Under the pieces are notes generated by a model. The model saw only the letters and a program-made list of their open reading frames with translations. It was not told where the DNA came from and did no database searches. A stretch of DNA of 46,138 bases, taken from the NCBI GenBank assembly GCA_900095095.1, contig FMBT01000125.1, forward strand, positions 1 through 46,138, in the 5' to 3' direction. A program made the translations under genes and the position numbers. Positions 33,378-42,077 of this stretch are shown piece after piece. How positions within the stretch are numbered: the stretch's first letter is position 1; every line of letters starts with the position of its first letter. This DNA comes from Fragilariopsis cylindrus CCMP1102 (lineage: Eukaryota; Bacillariophyta; Bacillariophyceae; Bacillariales; Bacillariaceae).

Positions 33378-33876
33378 TGTGAGCGTAGTTTATGTCTAGC
33401 TATGTGATTGATGTAGGATGTGACAAAACAATACATATCTTCGGTTATGTGTCGACGCTGTAACGCTGTCGAGAAATGAATTGAGTTTTGAATATTGCTT
33501 CCATGATGAGTGAGTCACTGAGCAAAAAATAGGTCTACAGTATATATTATATTATTAGTCTCGAGGCGTATGCTCAAATGTGGGTTTCAACACATATGTA
33601 CTTTTAAGGGCTTAAGTAACTTAGGTATTGATGGGAACTACTACACGTAGGACTAGTCTCAAGTCGTACTCGTGCACTTCGAAAAACGACTTCAGACATT
33701 ACTGTAACAAAAACTAATAACACACAACAAAATCAATAGTCAGGGGAAAGAGCGTACGGTAATATCAGAAAGGGAACTGGGACAATTGAGAGTAATCCAG
33801 AAACCAATCAACAAGAGGAATCAAAATTGCATAGCATAGTCAATATAATAAATAGGACTAGGAACTGTACAGTAGC
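33378..33876. promoter_or_regulatory. Divergent intergenic region, ApaG protein / selenoprotein K
   Basis: About 500 bp between two divergent start codons, so it must hold both promoters. No TATA box or factor site is identified with confidence. Confidence 0.45.
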
Positions 33877-34319
33877 ATGGCATACATAGGACGCGATGGT
33901 ACGATCGGTGGTCAGGAACAAAAAACGATACGTCAAAAAATTGAAGATTTCTTTGCAGGAATTATAGGCTTTATTTCGTTGTTCTTTTCGGCTATAACTA
34001 ATCCTCCATCCGCAATTGAAGGAAGGAATTATGCTCAACGAAATAATAACAATCCGTATCGAGGCAGTGGGAATGCTAGTGGCGGTAGCGGTAGCAGTGG
34101 TGCACGTGGTGGTCGGGGTGGAGCAAATATTCGTGGCGTAAAGAATTTACAAGGCCCGCGGACGCAAAGATGGGTGGCGGGTAAGTTTTATTTTCATTCG
34201 TCTTCTTCTTCTTCCATAATGCTTGCATTCATCGTACTTTTTTAAACCTAAATTAACTAATCTTTCCTTTCCTGCGTGATCGATCTCAAACACTTAAATG
34301 ATAAAGGTGAGGAAGGTAA
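33877..34319 (+). CDS. SELENOK: Selenoprotein K (Sec at TGA 34308-34310), two exons
   Basis: Small ER membrane selenoprotein, known in other eukaryotes from ER-associated degradation and protein palmitoylation. MAYIGRDGTIGGQEQKTIRQ, then DFFAGIIGFISLFFSAITNP (single membrane helix, about 25-45), then an R/G/N/S-rich tail fit the family. Exon 1 ends at 34180 (donor GTAAGT); exon 2 starts at 34307 (acceptor ATAAAG). In the frame where exon 1 ends AAG ATG GGT GGC GG, splicing gives G-G-G-U-G-R-stop (TGA, GGA, AGG, TAA), the classical SelK tail. The start frame is one base off that frame. One missing C in the CCC at 34155-34157 joins them as ...LQGPADAKMGGG-U-G-R. The protein is about 105 residues; human has 94. 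A SECIS lies downstream. Confidence 0.9.
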
Positions 34320-34614
34320 CGCCACACAAAATTTTCGTAGATGGAATTAGCACATATTACAATAGAAAATGATTATTTTCCTTTTGTTTGATGTGCGTTT
34401 CGTCGACGGAAGCAACAAATAATAATAATATAGAAGCAACAACAGTAGCAACGACGAAAAAGACTACATAAAGAATGGAAAATATGACATTCTTTTCTCG
34501 TTATAATGGTTTGCGCTTAATTAATTAATTATTATTATTTGGTTTGTGTGGCAGCACGGAGTTTATTAACCGCATAAGGATGGCGATGATATACCTACTA
34601 CTATCATTGCCGGA

Positions 34615-34668
34615 ATGACGTTTCCAAGGAATCTACTGTAAAACAGAATAAAACCTTGCGAAACTGAA
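34615..34668 (+). promoter_or_regulatory. Type II SECIS element in the SelK 3' UTR
   Basis: Selenocysteine insertion structure. The 5' core ATGA (34615-34618) faces the 3' core TGAA (34665-34668). Between them helix II pairs GTTTC-CAAGG (34620-34629) with CCTTG-c-GAAAC (34654-34664), 10 pairs with one bulge. The conserved AA follows (34630-34631), 11 nt after the core. A mini-stem CTGT-AAA-ACAG (34636-34646) closes the apex, making it a form II SECIS. It is 296 nt after the SelK stop, on the same strand. Helix I looks weak by eye. Confidence 0.85.
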
Positions 34669-34922
34669 AAAATCTCGATTGTGTGGGGACTCCATCTTAT
34701 TTACTACTTATTAATTATGATACATATATACGTATATATATACATACATATTAAACAGTCAGTAACATCAAAATTTATCCATTTCTTTTAAACACAAAAA
34801 GGCAAAGTATTAAATATTCATAATACTTGATACGGCATATGTGCTCATTTCGCCGTTATGATTGGAGCTACTCTTAGTGTTAGCTACACGCTACGATCTA
34901 GCAGGCAGACAGTAGTGTGAAA

Positions 34923-36942
34923 TCATAATTCTTCTTCCGATAATACCCTACCAATCAAATCGTAACCGTCATAGCCTATCAGAGAAAAAAGGGAGAAAGT
35001 CGAATGTTTGAATGAAAAATATTGAATCAGTGTTAGTGGTACCGTAGTGGAGATTATTATGGATGAGACGCTGATATCTTTGTATTTTTCGTACCTGTAA
35101 CTTCTGCCCAATAGCGCTCTCCAGCGTTCACGGGAGGGAAACCTTCCAATATGATTTGTCCGTCAATCTCAGGACACTGTCCTGCATGTCTACCGACAAT
35201 GGCAGTCGATGATGGCAACGATGACGTAGAGTCGTTTACGTCGTCGATGTCTCCATCAATTTCTTTCAAACCTTCTACGACGATACGTAGCCGTTCCGAT
35301 TGGTTTACACGTTCCTTGTGTCGTTCTTCCACTATCTTCCACTGAACCTCCATCAAACGGCGGTATCGATCTTGTTTGATATCTTCTGGGACCTGATCAT
35401 CTAACCTTGAGGAATAGGCCATATCTTCGTTTGAATAAACAAACACGCCTACATGATCGAGCTTGGACTCTTTAACGAATTGCAACAAATCTAAAAAATG
35501 ATTTTCCGTTTCACCGGGGAAGCCAACCATGAGAGACGTACGGATATAAATATCTGGTAGACGTTCTCGAAGATTTGCTATAGTATCCTTTATGTGCTTG
35601 GAGTCAGTCTTTCTTCGCATGGCTTTTAGTATGTCGTCGTGAGAGTGCTGAATGGGAAGATCGACGTAGCGCACGATTCTTCGATCAGCTTCCATCAAAT
35701 CGATCAAGTCGGGTGTGATCTCGTCAGGGTAGAGGTACAAAAGACGTAACCAGAATGGATCATTATCGTTATCGTCCATGGTTGATAATATAGCCTTTAG
35801 GAGTGGAGTTAATTGACTTTTCTTTTTCTCCTTCTCGTTCTCTGTGTTCCGAAAGTCCAGCCCATAATCGCCTTCGTTAAATAATATGTAAGAATTGAAA
35901 AAATAGGAATAACAAACGACAGTGAATATATCTATTTTGAAATAATTTAATGTATTGTATTGTTACCAATACTGGTATACATCTTTAGTAGCTTTTGCTT
36001 ACCTAGATCTTGAGCGATCAAGATAACTTCTCGGGCCGTTCCATGCTCGATGATAGCTTTGAATTCTTCGACAACTTGCGATATAGGTTTACTCTGCAGC
36101 CGTCCCTTGAGCTTAGGAATAATACAGAAACTACATCGCTTTCGACAACCTTCGGCAATCTTCAAATATGAATAATGTGGAGGTGTTGCAAGAAATCGTG
36201 GTGTGTCTCCCTTTTCAATAAAAGATTTCCGCTGTGCACGGGATGAAACATTATTATTTGATGTCGACGATTCATCACCATTCCATTTTTTCACTTTCTT
36301 TTTCTTCTTGTTCCTCCTATCGATTTTATCCTTATCATCATTATCTTCCAAATCACGTAATGTGCCGACAATTTTATCTATATCTCCCGACGGCAAGATA
36401 GCGTCGACGCCGGGAAAGTCTCTCAGGATGGAATCTCGATGCTTCGGTAAATTGACCATACACCCTGTCACGAGAAGTCGTTTGTTGCTCTTTTGTTTGA
36501 GAATTGCATCTTGTGCATCGGCGATAGCTGCTCTTGATTCTTCACGAGCTGATTCGAGAAATCCGCAGGTATTGATTACTATCACATCAGCGTCGTCCGC
36601 GTTATCTGCCAATAACATATCACCGCCATCACTCCTATCTGATGATGACGAAACGGCGTACCCCAACATCACCTCGGTGTCAACGAAGTTTCGGGGACAA
36701 CCCAAGGATTGAAATAGGATCTTTTTATTCTTGATGTTATTAGGATTATCATCTTCAACATGAGCACGACGTCGTCGACTTCGCCCTTGTCCTCTTGTTC
36801 GAGCGGCACTATCACTCAGAGAGCGGTGTTGACAGTGACAATACGGCGCAAGCGTTCGTGATATTGTCGTCGTTGTCGTGGCTCTCGTCGACAGCTTAGT
36901 TATTCTTGTCGCTGTCGCCGTCAATCTCAACGAAGCCATCAT
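34923..36942 (-). CDS. RimO-type radical-SAM methylthiotransferase, organelle-targeted (three exons)
   Basis: MTTase (MiaB/RimO) family. RimO adds a methylthio group to ribosomal protein uS12 in bacteria. ATG ATG at 36942 starts MMASLRLTATATRITKLSTR, a basic Ser/Thr-rich presequence. Exons: 36942-36003, 35871-35095, 34975-34923; introns GTAAGC...ACGAAG (131 bp) and GTACGA...TGATAG (119 bp). It totals 589 residues. The N-terminal cluster cysteines lie in SLGCPRNFVDTEVM, INTCGFLESAREES and VTGCMVNLPKH; the first is RimO-like. The radical-SAM CxxxCxxC is EGCRKRCSFCIIPKLKG. LPIQHSHDDILKAMRRK, RTSLMVGFPGET and a C-terminal TRAM region (GRHAGQCPEIDGQI, AEVTGYDGYDLIGRVL) complete the fold. A K/D/N-rich insert of about 60 residues lies before the SAM motif. 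RimO is preferred over MiaB on the GCPRN motif. Confidence 0.92.
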
Positions 36943-36951
36943 TACTTTCAA

Positions 36952-37031
36952 ACTGAAATTATTCACGGAACACTTACCACTGCACTCTTATACTGAAATT
37001 ATTCACTGAACACTTACCACTGCACTCTTAT
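36952..37031. repeat. 40-bp tandem duplication at the RimO gene start
   Basis: 'actgaaattattcac(g/t)gaac' followed by 'acttaccactgcactcttat' occurs twice head to tail, 36952-36991 and 36992-37031, with one mismatch. It lies just upstream of the RimO ATG and covers the leader and probably core promoter. Confidence 0.9.
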
Positions 37032-37990
37032 ACTCATTAATAAATAATAATAATCATAAGTTAGTTAAAAATATATCCTAAATTCTAAAAGTTTTGAGAT
37101 CGACTAATAAGTTTCGTGCCGAGTAGATCGGACGAGGGACGGACTTTATTTTGATTGTTGTAGTCTTCACTATTGATAACCTATAATAGAAAGCACAACT
37201 ATAATATGTTTGCAAACATTCTTGATGTGGAAAATTTTGTACCAGATATTACTTATAACTTTAGCTAGCAGGCAAAAAGAAAATGTATAATTATTCAACT
37301 GCCCATCCCAAAAGCATTAATATTTATACACCATCCGCATTTCATTGTTTTATTCTCATATAATTTGGGGGCTGGTCTACTTTAAGACCAAGTTCTTATT
37401 GACAACCTTGATAAATTTTAGGTGTGCATCACAAGATGTCTTCTACAGTGCACCCTATAATTTATGTGGCATGTCCAGTAACGAACCAAATCTTTGGAAA
37501 ATTGGATAAAGCAAACATCACACATTACAGTATAAAGTATAGTACCATGCATCAAATTCTTCAGCTATATAGTAGTTTGAGGTTGCATTCTGAGCACAAA
37601 ATGAGTTGCTGCTTCGCATACTCAATTACTATACGGAGACGAATGTTTGATGTGATACATCTATTGCTTTCTGGGGCCCTAGAACGATCGAAAACAGAAG
37701 TACACGATTCTGAAGGGCATTTAACATAGTTACTCTCTCTCTCTCTCTGGCAAATTTTTCACTTAGCTCGGGACGCACAAAAAATTCACACTACGTACTC
37801 AAAAAAAGAAAACATACCCGCACGTCACATCATCGTAGGACGGTGCATTTCTACAAAAATAGGAAGACAAACTGTATCGTCCACGCATAATGAAACGCGA
37901 GAAAAGATTGACATAGAGAAGAGTCAAGGTTCGTTGCTGCAAAATGTCATTTTCCAAAATAATCTCAGTGTCAATACACCCGGTCTTCTC
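37032..37990. other. Intergenic, no supported gene
   Basis: It holds a (CT)n run at about 37731-37750. A 101-codon frame at 37424-37729 has a mixed composition but no recognisable feature or splice structure. No RNA gene was recognised. Confidence 0.45.
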
Positions 37991-39904
37991 TTAAGAATAA
38001 TGATTTCCATTGCTGTTGTTGTTGTTGTTGTTGTTTCCGAATGTTCTTTGTTGTTGATGATGTTGATTGTTCCAACCCGTAGGATAGTTATTATGATTTC
38101 TCAAAGGAGCTGGTGGTGGCGGTGGTGGCGGAGGAGGAGGCGGTGGCGGTGGGTTTGGCTGCTGCTGCTGCTGCTGCTGGTAGTGATAGTTGTAGATCCC
38201 ACCGGAATGTTGATTTTGCTCTTGAATATGGGAATTATACTGATTCTGATTCTGATTCTGATGCTGAACCTGGTGATGCTGAACCTGATGATGCTGAACC
38301 TGGTGCTTGTCAAAATACTGTGGGGTAGAACCCGATTGACTTTGTTCATAAGTTGATCTCTGGTTGACAGGAAAATTTCGCTGCTGCTGCTGCTGCTGCT
38401 GCTGTGGCTGATAATGATGAGCTCGTTGGCTATTTGATGAAAGCCGTCGCGCCCTATACTTCTCCATATCTCGATTTTTTGGATTATTATCATTATTCAC
38501 AGACAATTTTCTTCGGATTTGGTTTCTCGATGACGAACGTCCTCTGTGTTTTTTATTTATGTTTTTCTCGTCGTTATCAGAAGTCCCAAGTTGAATATTC
38601 TTTTTGTCATCCACAGTCGTCAGAATGGTACCAGAGTCAACATCTTTGATGGCGTTGTGTTTTGAAGATAACAACGAATCGCCAGTCTTCTCGTTATCCG
38701 ATATTTGAAGAGTTTCCAAAATCCGAGCGGGAATTCGGTTTAGGGGCATTGGTGGTCGTTGTGAAGGCCAATATGGTTCTAATTCACCCAAACGAGAACC
38801 ATCAAGATTACCTCCCTCTCGCATTAATAAACAATCCCATGCTCTAGCGGCGACAGCATGCTCAGCCATGATTTTTCTAGGGTACCAATAAAGCCCGTCC
38901 TTATCGGGTAGTACCGTACTATTTTTGTTTTTGCTTCCATCAATCGTCGTCGCTGCGGCCGCGTCTTCTGTGGCTCCTTCTCCGGTGGTTCCGTTCCACG
39001 GACCAGCGAGAAAAGCTTCTTTAGTGGTAGGACAAATGAAGAGAGATGTAAAGAGTTGTTCGTGCGTCATTCTACCGTTATCCCAAATTATGTACTGTAC
39101 GGACTTGAGTTGTATTTTACGGGGTTTCTTTCCATACCATTGATATAAAGCAGCCTTTGGAGGCATTGATCCAATCTTCGCACTAGATTTACTTTGTTGT
39201 TGCTGCTGCTGCTGCTGCTGCTGTTGTTGTTTCTGTTGAATAGGAATGGTCCCAACCGAAGGAGGAAGATCTTTAGGAACTTGATCATCTTTTCGTTCTT
39301 CTCTGAGCGTCTCAGAATCAAGAGAAACAATGACAGTGTTGTTTGTGGAGAGGGAAGACCCACCTGCTGTAGAGTTTGTGACAACTGTTGCTGAAGATGA
39401 CGGATAGGACAATTTCGGTCGTTTTTTGTTCGAAGGATTACTTCCATTCCCATTGTTTCCTCTTTTGTCGGTGGAAAGTGTAGATGTATAAGAAGCGGGA
39501 ATGATCATCTTCGTAGACGGTTTCGGATAGCAGTTGGAGATTGAATTATCCTCCGAATGGTCGCTGATATTATCTTTACTGCGTCGTCGTCTTCTCTGTC
39601 GTTGTCCTTTTCCTGATATTGTTGCCTTTGTTGTTCTTTCTGCGATTCCACTCCCTAACCGATCCAATGAAGGTGCATTCCTAGTAGACGGCTGATAGTT
39701 CCATCCAGCTCGTGGTAAAAACGATAATTCGCGAATGGGTGACGGCAACATCGGTCGCAAAGAACTCACCATATAATCAGGCTCATCTCTTACACGACCG
39801 TAACAAACATCATCGTCGTCTTCATCAAGAAACGTCAGAGTAGGAATATTACCGTTCGTCCGAACCTTTGTCGAAGATGAGGAGGAGGAACTTTTCGTCT
39901 CCAT
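37991..39904 (-). CDS. Poly-Q/poly-P/poly-N protein with a divergent dsRBD-like segment
   Basis: An intact 637-residue protein starting METKSSSSSSSTKVRTNG. The ordered core is about residues 245-365. It reads PPKAALYQWYGKKPRKIQL, SVQYIIWDNGRMTHEQLFTS, LFICPTTKEAFLAGPWNG, then after a Ser/Thr/Ala insert YWYPRKIMAEHAVAARAWDC. The order (helix, three strands, K..AE..AA..A..L helix) resembles a double-stranded RNA-binding domain split by an insert; this is an inference by eye. Around it are poly-Q runs, a proline run of about 14, QVQHH repeats and a terminal asparagine run. Such composition is typical of RNA-granule or regulatory proteins, but function is unknown. The homopolymeric codon runs (CAG/CTG strand) are likely polymorphic. 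Confidence 0.72.
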   Translation of the reverse strand: METKSSSSSSSTKVRTNGNIPTLTFLDEDDDDVCYGRVRDEPDYMVSSLRPMLPSPIRELSFLPRAGWNYQPSTRNAPSLDRLGSGIAERTTKATISGKGQRQRRRRRSKDNISDHSEDNSISNCYPKPSTKMIIPASYTSTLSTDKRGNNGNGSNPSNKKRPKLSYPSSSATVVTNSTAGGSSLSTNNTVIVSLDSETLREERKDDQVPKDLPPSVGTIPIQQKQQQQQQQQQQQQSKSSAKIGSMPPKAALYQWYGKKPRKIQLKSVQYIIWDNGRMTHEQLFTSLFICPTTKEAFLAGPWNGTTGEGATEDAAAATTIDGSKNKNSTVLPDKDGLYWYPRKIMAEHAVAARAWDCLLMREGGNLDGSRLGELEPYWPSQRPPMPLNRIPARILETLQISDNEKTGDSLLSSKHNAIKDVDSGTILTTVDDKKNIQLGTSDNDEKNINKKHRGRSSSRNQIRRKLSVNNDNNPKNRDMEKYRARRLSSNSQRAHHYQPQQQQQQQQRNFPVNQRSTYEQSQSGSTPQYFDKHQVQHHQVQHHQVQHQNQNQNQYNSHIQEQNQHSGGIYNYHYQQQQQQQPNPPPPPPPPPPPPPPAPLRNHNNYPTGWNNQHHQQQRTFGNNNNNNNSNGNHYS

Positions 39905-40421
39905 TATGTCCGAAAACTTTCTGTCTCCCGTTTTTGAAGCTACGGTAACATCTTTTGTTTAGCCTGCGGTATGACAGTAGAATACAGTAAAATTATCTCA
40001 ATACTCAAGAATACTTTAAAGTACAATGAACATTGTTTTCGTTCCGTAACTGTATTAATTTTATTAATAGAACATACGCAGTATCAAAATTGATTTTTGA
40101 TACCGCTTTTTGCGCGAAAAGCAATTTCCCCCGAATGCAATTGAATCGAATGAAGAATTCAATCAACCCCATATTTGTTTTTAAGAGAATCATCGCGAAG
40201 TCGTGTTATTCAACAAAAACCTGAAGTTTTTGTCCATTGACAAATTGTTCGACTATCGCTTGCTTTTAACATTCATTAGACTCGAAAACATACATGATAC
40301 AACACGTCTAGTCAACACAAGCATAAAAATAGAATAACTTCCAAGAATATATTAAATGAGCATATCCACAACTCGTTTCGACGTTCTACAACACTTGGAA
40401 GATTATAATAACTAAGTAACT
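39905..40421. promoter_or_regulatory. Divergent intergenic region with small hairpin
   Basis: About 517 bp between divergent starts. A short inverted repeat 'gtatcaaaa'...'ttttgatac' is at 40081-40102. No promoter element is identified with confidence. Confidence 0.4.
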
Positions 40422-41641
40422 ATGATATCGCTCATTCGATGCCTTCCAGTATTATTATTCATCGTAGTACTCATCACCGATATTGAAGCCAACGACGCAC
40501 CTAGCGATGGAAATTTTTGGGAATTTTCTTCTTGCACTTTGCAATGTGCCAATGGTGGAAAATGTCATTTCCTGAGTGGAACGGCTGATATACTCGCTCG
40601 TATAGCTCAGAGCAACGGATTGGTCGAGACCTGTGTCTGCGATCCAGGTTATTTTGGACACACTTGCCAATACACCATCGAAGAATGCAGTCCGAATAAT
40701 GACACTACTACTCCTATTGACTCACCTTGGGGATGCGATTGCTCTCTAGCCGATTCTCTTTCGAATTTTGCTGGAAGAATGTGTCGGAAACCCATTACCG
40801 AAGTAAGTGCCTATCACGATCAAAAGTAGTGTACTTGAGAGACGATCCGTATTGATCACAGAGTGTAGTTATTTATTACTCATCACCAAATTATTGTTCA
40901 CTTATGTTTTCTTCTATTGATGTAGTATTGTTCAAGAGTGTTTGATATCCACAAGCCTATTTCGTTCTGTACCAATGGGGGACGATGTCGTCAAGATATA
41001 ATTGGAGGAGCGTTAGACAGGGGTGGAGGTGATAAAACTGGTTGCATATGTCACGAAGACTTTCACGGCCCACACTGTGAATTTACAAGGAGGACCAAAA
41101 GCAACGACAACGGCATACTTGAAGTAGATCACGAAGATGTGGCAATGTGGAAAATAATGGATTATCATCCTTAAAAACTACGGGTAGCCATGATACGACG
41201 AAGAAATCGACCGACTATACCGGTGTTCTTCTATTGTCAGTATTCGGTCCATTGTTTCTTGGCTTGTTGACTATTCTAGTTTACATTAATCGTGAAGGTC
41301 TTGTAGATTATTTCAAACCTGTCTTCAATAATTGGAGGCGAACGAGAAATAAAAGAAAGTTGTTAAGAACATGGAATGAGAGTACACGTACCTCGAATAG
41401 CAACGCGTGCACCGACTATTTAGTGGCTCTAGCGGCTTACGCGAATGACAATTTTGTATGGCGGAGATCTACCGAGAAGACTGGTCTGTCGAGAACATGG
41501 GACCGGAGTGCTTATGATCCAAGTATCGAAGTACATAAACATTGTGATTATTTCGATGAAGATACTCCCTTTGATGACGAAGGTATCATTTCTCCAGACA
41601 ACAAAAAAGAGCTACGGACCATTCTTGAGGAAGATAAGTAA
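40422..41641 (+). CDS. EGF-like type I membrane protein (two exons, one apparent frameshift)
   Basis: About 365 residues. Signal peptide MISLIRCLPVLLFIVVLITD, then EGF-like units SSCTLQCANGGKCHFLSG...CVCDPGYFGHTCQY and, in exon 2, SFCTNGGRCRQDI...GCICHEDFHGPHCEF, both with the CxNGGxC / CxCxxxxxGxxC pattern. The intron is 40803-40925 (GTAAGT...GATGTAG, 123 bp). After EDVAM the frame shifts by one near 41143-41155 and continues VENNGLSSLKTTGSHD. A membrane helix YTGVLLLSVFGPLFLGLLTI follows, then a charged cytosolic tail ending LRTILEEDK. It is probably a cell-surface receptor-like or adhesive protein. No kinase or other cytosolic domain is seen. Confidence 0.82.
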
Positions 41642-42077
41642 GGTGTGTTGTATATATATATATATATATATTATGAAAGATTGAAGGGAAGATGCTAAGT
41701 GTATGTAAAATAGTAATATTATGACCAATTTGTTTCGTTTGAAGTCAAATTGTAGATAGCATCATCAAATCAAATCAAATCAAATCAAATCAACAACAAC
41801 AAACATCAATTATTACTAACGGTAAATGCAATTTGCTGTGTCTATAAATCTAGGAAGGAATGCTATCTTGTAGAAATTATCAACAACTGTTTATACCGAA
41901 GAAAGAAAGGGACTTGGATTGTATTCTCTTATTTCTGTATAAGCTCGAATATTTTTTGCGTTTCTGTGATAGGGTACGAGACAATCGTTGGATGAAGATT
42001 CTGTCAAAGATAGGACTACTTCCTCGTTGCATTGAACTCTTTGTTGGATTGACATCATCATTAGTCTCCTCCGACTT
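41642..42077. other. Convergent 3' spacer with microsatellites
   Basis: (TA)n at about 41649-41672 and (ATCAA)n at about 41765-41790, followed by (CAA)n. An 82-codon frame at 41860-42108 overlaps the next gene antisense and is not supported. Confidence 0.55.

Noticed and set aside
37424..37729. 101-codon plus-strand frame
   Set aside because: No domain, no splice partner, composition like surrounding non-coding DNA.
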